This document shows, in pieces, positions 7,124 through 13,035 of a stretch of 13,035 nucleotides of DNA. The stretch covers positions 1 to 13,035 of the forward strand of contig JAHHTE010000042.1 in NCBI GenBank assembly GCA_020024815.1. The letters are read 5' to 3'. A program made the translations under genes and the position numbers. Numbering within the stretch: position 1 is the first letter of the stretch; each line of letters begins with the position of its first letter. Source of the stretch: Mailhella sp. (GTDB taxonomy: Bacteria > Desulfobacterota > Desulfovibrionia > Desulfovibrionales > Desulfovibrionaceae). The notes under the pieces were generated by a model. That model saw nothing but the letters and a program-made list of their open reading frames with translations, had not been told where the DNA came from and did not search any database.

Positions 7124-8094
7124 TGAATTTATTTGAACGCTTTAAAAAAATAAAAGAGTGTGGCGTTATTGCTTTAAATAAGCGTAATGCAAAATATATT
7201 TTGCCATTAAATAAACGCTCACTCTATCCTTTAGTTGATGATAAAGTTTTGACAAAAAATCTTGCTTTAGGAGCTGGATTAAATGTTCCCAAACTTTATG
7301 GTATTTTAAATTGTCAACATGAATTACGCCATTTAGAAAAAATTCTTGATGGGCATGAATCTTTTGCGATTAAACCCTCAAGAGGATCTGGTGGGAACGG
7401 GATTTTAGTTATAAAAAGAAAATTTGGTGAACGATATTATAAAGTTGATGGAAGTGTGTTTTCACTTAATGATATTAAATACCATTGTTCTAAAATTATA
7501 AGTGGAATGTATAGTTTGGGTGGTTTACCTGATAAAGCTATTATTGAAGCTTGTGTGGAATTTGATCCTGTTTTTTCAGCAATTAGTTATCAAGGTGTTC
7601 CAGATATTCGGATTATTGTTTTTCGTGGTGTTCCTGTTATGTCAATGGTACGATTACCTACAAAGGAATCAGATGGAAAAGCAAATTTACACCAAGGAGC
7701 TTTGGGTGTTGGTGTTGATATTGCAACAGGCAAAACAGTGCGAGCTGTGTGGAAAAATGAACCAATTACAGAACATCCTGATACATTACATTCCCTTATT
7801 GATTTCCAAGTGCCACACTGGGATATATTATTATATCAAGCAGCCCAATGTACAGAATTAACAGGGCTTGGATATGTTGGGGTTGATTTAGTATTAGATA
7901 AAAATTTAGGACCACTTATTTTAGAATTAAATGCTCGTCCTGGACTTGCAATTCAAATAGCAAATTTTAGAGGCTTAGAGCCAAGGCTTGAATATGTTGA
8001 AAAAAATTACAAAAATCTCAAAACTCTTGAAGAAAGAGTTGCTTTTGCAAAACGTTCTTTTACTTACGCTGTTGGTAACAATTACGGGTTGTAA
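7123..8094 (+). CDS. RimK-like ATP-grasp ligase (alpha-L-glutamate ligase-like)
   Basis: This 323-aa cytoplasmic enzyme has the ATP-grasp fold, joining a carboxylate to an amine through an acyl phosphate. Visible motifs are the glycine-rich KPSRGSGGNG (residues 84-93, K84 contacting ATP), IIEACVEFDP, PDIRIIVFRG, D255 in GVDLVLD, and ELNARPG (268-274), whose E268 and N270 bind Mg. Its length matches the alpha-L-glutamate ligase-like family that occurs with 7TM transglutaminase and retropepsin genes. The substrate is probably an amino acid added to a peptide or small molecule, but glutamate specificity is only the family label. GGAAGGA at 7111-7117 serves as ribosome binding site inside the preceding gene. 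Its last 101 bp also encode the signal peptide of the next gene in another frame. Confidence 0.88.
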   Translation: MNLFERFKKIKECGVIALNKRNAKYILPLNKRSLYPLVDDKVLTKNLALGAGLNVPKLYGILNCQHELRHLEKILDGHESFAIKPSRGSGGNGILVIKRKFGERYYKVDGSVFSLNDIKYHCSKIISGMYSLGGLPDKAIIEACVEFDPVFSAISYQGVPDIRIIVFRGVPVMSMVRLPTKESDGKANLHQGALGVGVDIATGKTVRAVWKNEPITEHPDTLHSLIDFQVPHWDILLYQAAQCTELTGLGYVGVDLVLDKNLGPLILELNARPGLAIQIANFRGLEPRLEYVEKNYKNLKTLEERVAFAKRSFTYAVGNNYGL

Positions 8095-8941
8095 TACAGC
8101 ACAAAAAATAGCTCCTACTGTTGTTACAATTCATCAACTTGAACTTGAAAAAAAATATGAAAATAGTTCATATTTAATTGCAAATAGTGTAGAAAATAAA
8201 ATTTTAGATCCAAAAGTAGTTTCTTCTCAAAGTTATATTCTTGGAAAAGAAAAAACTATTTATGTTAATGAAAGTTTATTAACTATTTCTAATGAAAAAG
8301 AACAAAAAGTCTATTTACCTTATGTAAAGGCTAATATGGATGTTAAGTTTGGTTATGAAGAACCAAAAGCTATTAAACAAGTACAACAAGCAACAACAAA
8401 TACTATTAAATTTGTAGAAATAGATAAAAATTTAATTTATCCATTGCAATATCTAAAACAATTACCTAATGAATATTATGTTCCGCAAGAAGAAATGACC
8501 ATTAATAAACCAGTGGAAAAACGTGAAAGTGAACATAAAAAAATAGAAGCAGTAAAAAATGCTAGTCAATCTCCAAGATTTTTTGTGTTAGTAGGTGATG
8601 TATATATTGGGGTACACGAAGATCTTAGTTTAGCACATACATATTATTTAAGAAAAAATCTTGAGTATGTGAAACTTAAACTACATGATGACAATGTAAA
8701 TTTAAAATTTACACAAATTATGAAAGAGAAAAAAACAGCATTATCAAAAAATAATTATTCTATTGTTTATTTAGGTAAAAAAGGGAATACATTAAGATTT
8801 AAAAAAGTTTATAATAATTCAAATAAAGCTTCTGAATTTCGTGATATTGTTATGAATTCTCCACAAATAGATGTTTTTGGACATAGTATTTTGGTAAAAA
8901 CAGCAACACGTGAAGCTTTACATTGTGTTATAAAAAAATAA
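7994..8941 (+). CDS. Unrecognised lipoprotein, last gene of the ligase operon
   Basis: I do not recognise this 315-aa protein. It begins with several Lys, then a hydrophobic stretch ending in the lipobox ITGC (C33), so it should be a lipoprotein. The middle (about residues 35-195) is polar and low in complexity, with many Lys and Glu. A more compact C-terminal part starts near PRFFVLVGDVYIGVHEDLS and alternates hydrophobic and charged residues, suggesting a small mixed-fold domain. I chose ATG 7994 because AAGG (7983-7986) lies 7 bp upstream; a TTG at 7988 is less likely, and internal TTG codons could give a shorter signal peptide. The gene overlaps the ligase gene by 101 bp, and the TGT for C33 (8090-8092) shares a base with the ligase stop TAA (8092-8094). 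The operon ends at the terminator 8947-8976. A role with the retropepsin and 7TM protein in the envelope is inferred from position only. Confidence 0.75.
   Translation: MLKKITKISKLLKKELLLQNVLLLTLLVTITGCNTAQKIAPTVVTIHQLELEKKYENSSYLIANSVENKILDPKVVSSQSYILGKEKTIYVNESLLTISNEKEQKVYLPYVKANMDVKFGYEEPKAIKQVQQATTNTIKFVEIDKNLIYPLQYLKQLPNEYYVPQEEMTINKPVEKRESEHKKIEAVKNASQSPRFFVLVGDVYIGVHEDLSLAHTYYLRKNLEYVKLKLHDDNVNLKFTQIMKEKKTALSKNNYSIVYLGKKGNTLRFKKVYNNSNKASEFRDIVMNSPQIDVFGHSILVKTATREALHCVIKK
8926..8934 (+). promoter_or_regulatory. Possible extended -10 promoter for the DMT transporter
   Basis: TGTTATAAA is a good extended -10 element at the 3' end of the lipoprotein gene, but no -35 stands at the proper distance. 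If real, transcription would start near 8941 and the terminator hairpin would lie in the leader of the transporter mRNA. Confidence 0.22.
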
Positions 8942-8946
8942 AAGAT

Positions 8947-8976
8947 AAGAACTCTCTGTAAAGAGAGTTCTTTTTT
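8947..8976 (+). terminator. Rho-independent terminator of the retropepsin/ligase operon
   Basis: AAGAACTCTCT (8947-8957) and AGAGAGTTCTT (8962-8972) form a perfect 11-bp stem with a GTAA loop, followed by a T-run to 8976. The next gene's ribosome binding site starts four bases later. Confidence 0.9.
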
Positions 8977-8990
8977 GTCAGGGGTAGAAT

Positions 8991-9881
8991 ATGCAACAAC
9001 GGCAATTAGGGGCAATTCAAGCTATTTTTGCTTCTATTTTTTTTGGTTTTATTCCTTTTTTTACTATACCATTATATGAACTTGGCTTTACAAGTGATTT
9101 AACATTGTTTTATCGTTTTGGAACTGCTTGTCTTATTATGGGAGTAATTTTATTAATTAAAAGACAATCTTTTGCTATTACTCGTTCATCATTGTATAGT
9201 TTAGCTTTGCATGGAACAAATTATTTTTTAATTGCGTTGTTTTTATTTTTAGCATTAAGTACATCAGATAGTGGAATTGTAACAACAATTTTTTATACAA
9301 ATCCAGTTTTTGTTTTGGTATTATCTGTTTTTTTCTTTAAAGAACGTTTAGAGCTTTATAAGCTTGTTTTAATTCTTTGCACAAGTTTTGGGGTTGCTAT
9401 GTTATCAGGTGTTTTAACCTCACAAGTAAATATAAGTGTGCAAGGAATGATTTTTAGTCTTTTAGCAGGGTTAGGTTATGCATTTTATATTATTTTATTG
9501 ATGAAATTTCCTGCTTCTGATTTAAATCGAGATGTGTTTTCATTTTATCTTTTTTTATTTGGTGCGTTATCAAGTGGAATATATACTGCTTTTAGTGGGA
9601 ATATGTTTTTTCCTACTGAATTTAAAGCATGGTATAATATTTTTGGTTCTGCTTTTATTACTGGTGTTGTTTCAAATCTTTTGCTTATTTATGCATTACC
9701 TAAAATAGGAACTGTTTTTGTAGCCATTTTTGGTGTTATGGAACCACTTACAGCTGTTTTTATTGGTATTCTTGTTTTTAATGAAGAAATGAATATGATT
9801 AAGGCATTAGGAATAATTGTAATTGTAATTTCAATTATGTTATTAACTATTATTCCAAAGTTGTGTAGAAATAAAATTTAA
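8991..9881 (+). CDS. EamA/DMT-superfamily transporter
   Basis: This 296-aa integral membrane protein has about ten hydrophobic helices in two EamA-type halves (about residues 5-136 and 148-285), the standard architecture of the drug/metabolite transporter superfamily. Family features seen include the early FGFIPFFTIPLYELG segment, FYTNPVFVLVLSVFFFKERL at the end of the first half, and FGVMEPLTAVFIGILVFNEE in the equivalent place of the second half. Members export amino acids, metabolites or drugs, or import nucleotide sugars; nothing here fixes the substrate. AGGGG at 8980-8984 precedes the ATG by 6 bp. The gene is flanked by terminators on both sides, so it is probably its own unit, although its promoter is unclear. 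It could depend on read-through from the ligase operon. Confidence 0.9.
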   Translation: MQQRQLGAIQAIFASIFFGFIPFFTIPLYELGFTSDLTLFYRFGTACLIMGVILLIKRQSFAITRSSLYSLALHGTNYFLIALFLFLALSTSDSGIVTTIFYTNPVFVLVLSVFFFKERLELYKLVLILCTSFGVAMLSGVLTSQVNISVQGMIFSLLAGLGYAFYIILLMKFPASDLNRDVFSFYLFLFGALSSGIYTAFSGNMFFPTEFKAWYNIFGSAFITGVVSNLLLIYALPKIGTVFVAIFGVMEPLTAVFIGILVFNEEMNMIKALGIIVIVISIMLLTIIPKLCRNKI

Positions 9882-9908
9882 CTAATTAAAATTAGTTGTT
9901 ATTTATTG

Positions 9909-9937
9909 AGGTAGCATTTTATGCTACCTTTTTTTAT
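9909..9937 (+). terminator. Rho-independent terminator after the DMT transporter
   Basis: AGGTAGCAT (9909-9917) pairs with ATGCTACCT (9921-9929) over a 3-nt loop, then a T-run. A second dyad, AACTAATT/TTAGTT, overlaps the stop codon just upstream. Confidence 0.87.
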
Positions 9938-9999
9938 CTATGAAAATGAAAGTCTATTATAATAAAGCTTTTAAAATTAAGAAAACATACTAAAATGTA

Positions 10000-10028
10000 T
10001 TGACAAAAAGTAAAAAAGAAATCATATT
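10000..10028 (+). promoter_or_regulatory. Sigma-70-type promoter of the feo operon
   Basis: A consensus TTGACA (10000-10005) is followed after 17 bp by CATATT (10023-10028), a 4/6 match to TATAAT. The start would be near 10035, about 45 bp before the first feoA ATG. Confidence 0.55.
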
Positions 10029-10043
10029 CCTTATGAAAAAAAA

Positions 10044-10058
10044 TGAAATTGTTATTCA
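10044..10058. promoter_or_regulatory. Candidate Fur box in the feo leader
   Basis: TGAAATTGTTATTCA matches 11 of 14 defined positions of TGAAAATNATTTTCA, the Fur consensus I recall for deltaproteobacterial iron genes. It lies just downstream of the predicted feo start site, where a repressor could block transcription. A weaker half-site, TGAAAAT, occurs at 9941. The AT-rich background raises the chance of a coincidental match. Confidence 0.4.
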
Positions 10059-10079
10059 AATTTAACAAGGTAGGATATT

Positions 10080-10295
10080 ATGTTTCCTTTAGCAATGGCT
10101 CAACAAGGTGAAAAGTGGGTTATTCAAAAAATTATGAGTGAACATGAAATTAAAACTCGTTTTATGGAACTTGGTTTTTGTGAAGGGGTGCAAATAACTA
10201 TTATGGCATCTGAACAAGGCAATGTTATCATTAAAAACAAAGATAGTACTTTTGCAATTGATAAAGATTTTGCAAAGCATATTTTTGTAAATTAA
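10080..10295 (+). CDS. feoA: FeoA-domain protein, first copy
   Basis: This 71-aa cytoplasmic SH3-like protein belongs to the FeoA family, which assists the ferrous iron permease FeoB. The typical core is seen: an initial segment (MFPLAMAQQGEKWVI), then RFMELGFCEGVQITIM, equivalent to the family's hydrophobic LGhxxG region, and a strand ending VIIKNKDSTFAIDKDFAKHI. It is shorter and more divergent at the N-terminus than the second copy. The leader holds AAGG and AGGA (10067-10075). It is the promoter-proximal gene of the feo operon, with 13 bp to the next start. Whether the two copies have separate partners or functions cannot be read from the sequence. Confidence 0.85.
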   Translation: MFPLAMAQQGEKWVIQKIMSEHEIKTRFMELGFCEGVQITIMASEQGNVIIKNKDSTFAIDKDFAKHIFVN

Positions 10296-10308
10296 TAGTA
10301 GGTAGAGT

Positions 10309-10539
10309 ATGTATACATTAAAAGATGCGCCAATGGGTAGTACTGTAAGCGTAATTAAAATTCACGGTGAAGGGCCCATTAAAAGACGGATTATGGACAT
10401 GGGGATTACAAAAGATTGTAAAATTAAGTTAGTTAGAACAGCTCCTTTAGGTGATCCTATTGAAATGACATTACGAGGATATCAATTATCCCTTCGTAAA
10501 GAAGATGCAACCATGATTGAAGTAAAATTGGAAGGCTAA
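10309..10539 (+). CDS. feoA: FeoA-domain protein, second copy
   Basis: This 76-aa protein is a canonical FeoA: it begins with TLKDAPMGSTVSVIKIHG, has KRRIMDMGITKDCKIKLV, and ends with PLGDPIEMTLRGYQLSLRKE, the usual pattern of the small SH3-like fold. It is cytoplasmic and presumed to bind or regulate FeoB. GGTAGAG at 10301-10307 is the ribosome binding site. It stands 5 bp before feoB, closer than the first copy, and looks more like the standard FeoA partner. Confidence 0.92.
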   Translation: MYTLKDAPMGSTVSVIKIHGEGPIKRRIMDMGITKDCKIKLVRTAPLGDPIEMTLRGYQLSLRKEDATMIEVKLEG

Positions 10540-10544
10540 TAAGT

Positions 10545-12671
10545 ATGAGTATTAATATTGCATTAGCTGGTAACCCTAATAGTGGTAAAACCACTATGTT
10601 TAATGATTTAACTGGTAGTAATCAATATGTTGGTAACTGGCCAGGGGTTACAGTTGAAAAAAAAGTAGGCTATTTTAGAGATAATAAAGAAATTCAAATT
10701 CAAGATTTACCAGGTATTTATTCTTTATCTCCTTATACTCTTGAAGAAGTTGTTTCAAGAAACTATCTTATTAATGAAGGTCCAGATGTTATTTTAAATA
10801 TTGTTGATGCTAGTAATATTGAACGTAACTTATATCTTACTACACAATTAGTAGAACTTGGGTTACCTGTTGTTATCGCACTTAATATGATTGACGTTAT
10901 TCGTAAACGTGGCGATAAAATTGACCTTAAAAAACTTTCTGAAATTTTTGGTTGCCCTGTTTTTGAAACTTCTGCACTTTTAAAAGAAGGTTCAAAAGAA
11001 GCTGTATTAAAAGCAGCAGAACTTGCACAACAAAAAAGAGATGTTGTTGAACATTTACCATCTATTTTTGAAGGTGATGTTGAACATGCTATTGCCCATA
11101 TTGAAGAATTAATTGAAAATTCTGTTCCCAAAGACAAAATTCGTTGGTATGCTATAAAACTTTTTGAACGTGATAAAAATGTTATCGAAGAATTAAAATT
11201 CGATAATGATATGATGAATCATATTGAAGAACATATCAAACAATGCGAAAAAGCATTAGATGATGATGCTGAAAGTATTATCATTAACCAACGTTACTTA
11301 TTTGTTACTAAAAATATGAAGGATATTGTTGTAAAGGCAGATCCTGATCATGTTTCTATGTCTCATAAAGTTGATAGCATAGTAACAAACCGTTTCTTAG
11401 CTCTTCCAATATTTGCTGCAATTATTTTTGTTGTTTACTATATTTCTGTGACAACATTAGGTACGTATGCAACAGACTATACTAACGATGTTATCATTGG
11501 AGAAATAGTTCAAGGTAATGTAAGTAGTTGGCTTGAAAGTATGAATACAAGCGAATGGCTTAGTGGACTTGTTGTTGATGGTATTGTTGGTGGTGTAGGT
11601 GCTGTTCTTGGTTTCGTACCACAAATTTTAATGGTATCTTTCCTTTTAGCTATTTTGGAAGATGTAGGATATATGGCACGTGTTGCTTTTATTATGGATA
11701 AACTTTTCCGTAAATTTGGTTTATCTGGTAAGTCCTTTATTCCAATGCTTATTGGTAGTGGTTGTGGTATTCCAGGTGTTATGGCTTCTCGTACCGTTGA
11801 AACAGAAAGTGATAGAAGAATGACAATTCTTACAACTACCTTTATCCCTTGTAGTGCTAAACTCCCAATTATTGCTCTTATTGCTGGTGCATTATTTGGT
11901 GGTGAATGGTGGGTTGCTCCTTCTGCTTACTTTATGGGTATTTTTGCTATTGTTATTTCTGGTATTATCTTGAAAAAAACAAAACTTTTTGCTTCAAACC
12001 CAAGTCCATTTGTTATGGAATTGCCAGCATATCATATGCCTTCTCCAATTAACATTTTACTTGTAACTTGGGAACGTGGTATCTCCTTCATTAAAAAAGC
12101 AACTACTATCATTTTACTTTCTGCTATTATCCTTTGGTTCTTACAAGGTTATGGCTTTGAAAATGGTGCTATTACTGCTGTTAGTGATAATAACAATAGT
12201 TTCCTTGCTAATATTGGTAACTTCTTTGCTCCAATTTTTGCTCCAGTTGGTTTTGGTTCATGGCAAGCAACAGTTGGTACAATTACAGGTCTTATTGCAA
12301 AAGAAAACGTTGTTGGTACTCTTGGTGTTCTTTACGGATTTAGTGAAGTTGCAGAAGATGGTGCTGAATATTGGTCAATGTTTGCAAATGAATTTACAAA
12401 GATTTCAGCTTATTCATTCCTTATCTTCAACTTACTTTGTGCTCCTTGTTTTGCTGCAATGGGTGCGATTAAACGTGAAATGAATAATGCTCGTTGGACA
12501 TTATTTGCTATTGGTTTCCAATGCTTGCTTGCTTATGTTGTAGCTCTTATTATTTATCAAATTGGTACATTTATTCAAACAGGCGTATTTACTTTTGGAA
12601 CAGTAGTTGGCTTTATTGTTATTTTACTTGTATTGTTCTTGCTTTTCCGTAAAAACCCCTATAAGGTTTAG
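10545..12671 (+). CDS. feoB: Ferrous iron permease FeoB
   Basis: FeoB imports Fe2+ across the inner membrane; its cytosolic N-terminal G domain controls transport. The G motifs are clear: G1 GNPNSGKTT (residues 9-17), G2 Thr in WPGVTVEKK (T36), G3 DLPG (54-57), G4 NMID (114-117) and G5 TSALLKEG. A helical spacer follows, then about eight or more membrane helices from residue 285. Conserved Cys lie in GSGCGIPG (C407), IPCSAKLP (C436) and LCAPCFA (C632, C635), as in the gate-bearing FeoB core. The 708 aa length is slightly shorter than E. coli FeoB (773). GGAAGG (10530-10535) precedes the ATG. Codon use leans to TTC, AAC and ATC more than in neighbouring genes, which may reflect high expression. 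It is intact, with no frameshift. Confidence 0.97.
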   Translation: MSINIALAGNPNSGKTTMFNDLTGSNQYVGNWPGVTVEKKVGYFRDNKEIQIQDLPGIYSLSPYTLEEVVSRNYLINEGPDVILNIVDASNIERNLYLTTQLVELGLPVVIALNMIDVIRKRGDKIDLKKLSEIFGCPVFETSALLKEGSKEAVLKAAELAQQKRDVVEHLPSIFEGDVEHAIAHIEELIENSVPKDKIRWYAIKLFERDKNVIEELKFDNDMMNHIEEHIKQCEKALDDDAESIIINQRYLFVTKNMKDIVVKADPDHVSMSHKVDSIVTNRFLALPIFAAIIFVVYYISVTTLGTYATDYTNDVIIGEIVQGNVSSWLESMNTSEWLSGLVVDGIVGGVGAVLGFVPQILMVSFLLAILEDVGYMARVAFIMDKLFRKFGLSGKSFIPMLIGSGCGIPGVMASRTVETESDRRMTILTTTFIPCSAKLPIIALIAGALFGGEWWVAPSAYFMGIFAIVISGIILKKTKLFASNPSPFVMELPAYHMPSPINILLVTWERGISFIKKATTIILLSAIILWFLQGYGFENGAITAVSDNNNSFLANIGNFFAPIFAPVGFGSWQATVGTITGLIAKENVVGTLGVLYGFSEVAEDGAEYWSMFANEFTKISAYSFLIFNLLCAPCFAAMGAIKREMNNARWTLFAIGFQCLLAYVVALIIYQIGTFIQTGVFTFGTVVGFIVILLVLFLLFRKNPYKV

Positions 12672-12694
12672 TAATAACTAAAAGGAGAAGTTTT

Positions 12695-12877
12695 ATGGAA
12701 TTTATACAAAATAATCTAGGTGATATTATTGTTGGAACAATATTAATTTTAGTTGTTATTCGTGTATTGTTCTATATTGTAAAGAAAAAAGGTTCTCCTT
12801 GCGGTTGTTCTGGTTGCACAAAATGCAATAAGAGTATGGATAAAAAAGCTCCATTACTTGAAAAATTAGAAAAATAA
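12695..12877 (+). CDS. FeoB-associated Cys-rich membrane protein
   Basis: This 60-aa protein has one membrane helix (about residues 10-29) followed by a Lys stretch and a CGCSGCTKC cluster (C36, C38, C41, C44), then a Lys-rich tail. It matches the small FeoB-associated Cys-rich family that often sits after feoB where no FeoC is present. The Cys cluster could bind iron or an Fe-S cluster, or hand over metal at the permease; the function is not established. A strong ribosome binding site (AAGGAG at 12682-12687) suggests efficient translation. It is the last feo gene, directly followed by a terminator that begins at its stop codon. Confidence 0.88.
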   Translation: MEFIQNNLGDIIVGTILILVVIRVLFYIVKKKGSPCGCSGCTKCNKSMDKKAPLLEKLEK

Positions 12878-12906
12878 AAAAAGACGGCATAAGCCGTCTT
12901 TTTTTA
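12877..12906 (+). terminator. Rho-independent terminator of the feo operon
   Basis: AAGACGGC (12881-12888) pairs with GCCGTCTT (12893-12900) over an ATAA loop, extended by A/T pairs on both sides and followed by a T-run. The flanking A-run also makes it usable on the minus strand. Confidence 0.92.
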
Positions 12907-12919
12907 TTTTTATGTTTGC

Positions 12920-12975
12920 TAGGGGGAAAACTTTTGCAAAAGTTTTCCCCCTATAACCCTCTTTCAAAAACTTTT
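12920..12975. repeat. 34-bp perfect palindrome with a third related arm, likely dispersed repeat
   Basis: Bases 12920-12953 form an exact palindrome with no spacer: TAGGGGGAAAACTTTTG and its complement meet at the central GC (12936-12937). Downstream, AAAACTTTT (12967-12975) repeats the inner left arm and can also pair with AAAAGTTTT (12938-12946), so two folds exclude each other. There is no T-run, and the feo terminator already precedes it. It resembles G-run/AAAACTTTT intergenic repeats that I recall in Desulfovibrio genomes; this is memory, not a search. Confidence 0.75.
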
Positions 12976-13035
12976 AATATAATGTGTAATTTGCTTTATC
13001 TATCATAATAAACCGTTAACTAAATAGTATTTACT

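Noticed and set aside
7502..7861. Open frame of 119 codons inside the ATP-grasp gene, another plus frame
   Set aside because: It is a shadow of conserved ATP-grasp sequence; unlike the lipoprotein overlap it has no continuation into a free region.
12076..12483. Leu-rich open frame of 135 codons inside feoB
   Set aside because: It is an out-of-frame reading of membrane-helix codons of feoB and has no independent support.
12976..13035. Possible start of another gene or RNA at the right edge
   Set aside because: No ribosome binding site, promoter or structured RNA is visible in these last 60 bases.

Overview
The window is a strongly AT-rich bacterial segment (roughly 30% GC by eye) from a Gram-negative organism. 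The evidence is periplasmic and lipoprotein export signals, a sigma-54 promoter, and a cell-wall amidase with an AMIN domain. Gene content (a retropepsin / 7TM-transglutaminase / ATP-grasp operon, tandem feoA with feoB and a small Cys-rich protein, an amidase with a helical N-terminal region) fits a low-GC member of the Desulfovibrionaceae, perhaps Lawsonia-like. This is inference from family knowledge; no rRNA or other marker gene is present.

Layout. (1) 142-1932: secreted N-acetylmuramoyl-L-alanine amidase, closed by two successive hairpins. (2) 2242-2788: a near-consensus sigma-54 (-24/-12) promoter driving a small ZraP/Spy-like periplasmic protein with a His/Gly/Asn/Cys-rich tail. (3) 2881-4803, minus strand and convergent, sharing a bidirectional terminator: a GAF-PAS-AAA+-Fis regulator of the AcoR/DhaR type. 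Its GAFTGA loop, second arginine finger and sensor II arginine are all replaced, so it probably does not activate sigma-54. (4) 5120-8941: a four-gene operon: retropepsin-like lipoprotein, inactive transglutaminase fused to seven membrane helices, RimK-like ATP-grasp ligase, and an unrecognised lipoprotein. The lipoprotein's whole signal peptide is encoded inside the 3' end of the ligase gene in another frame. (5) 8991-9881: EamA/DMT-family exporter whose ribosome binding site follows directly after a strong terminator. (6) 10080-12877: ferrous iron uptake operon feoA-feoA-feoB-Cys-rich membrane protein, with a good -35 and a possible Fur site, ending in a strong terminator. (7) 12920-12975: an exact 34-bp palindrome with a third related arm, likely a dispersed repeat.

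How it fits together. Three blocks concern the envelope: peptidoglycan cleavage, a stress-type periplasmic metal-binding protein, and the ligase/protease/membrane operon, which probably makes or trims a peptide-like product at the inner membrane. The feo block supplies ferrous iron. The best candidates for new biology are the four-gene ligase operon with its embedded lipoprotein and the regulator with the rewritten AAA+ domain beside a sigma-54 promoter it should be unable to use.
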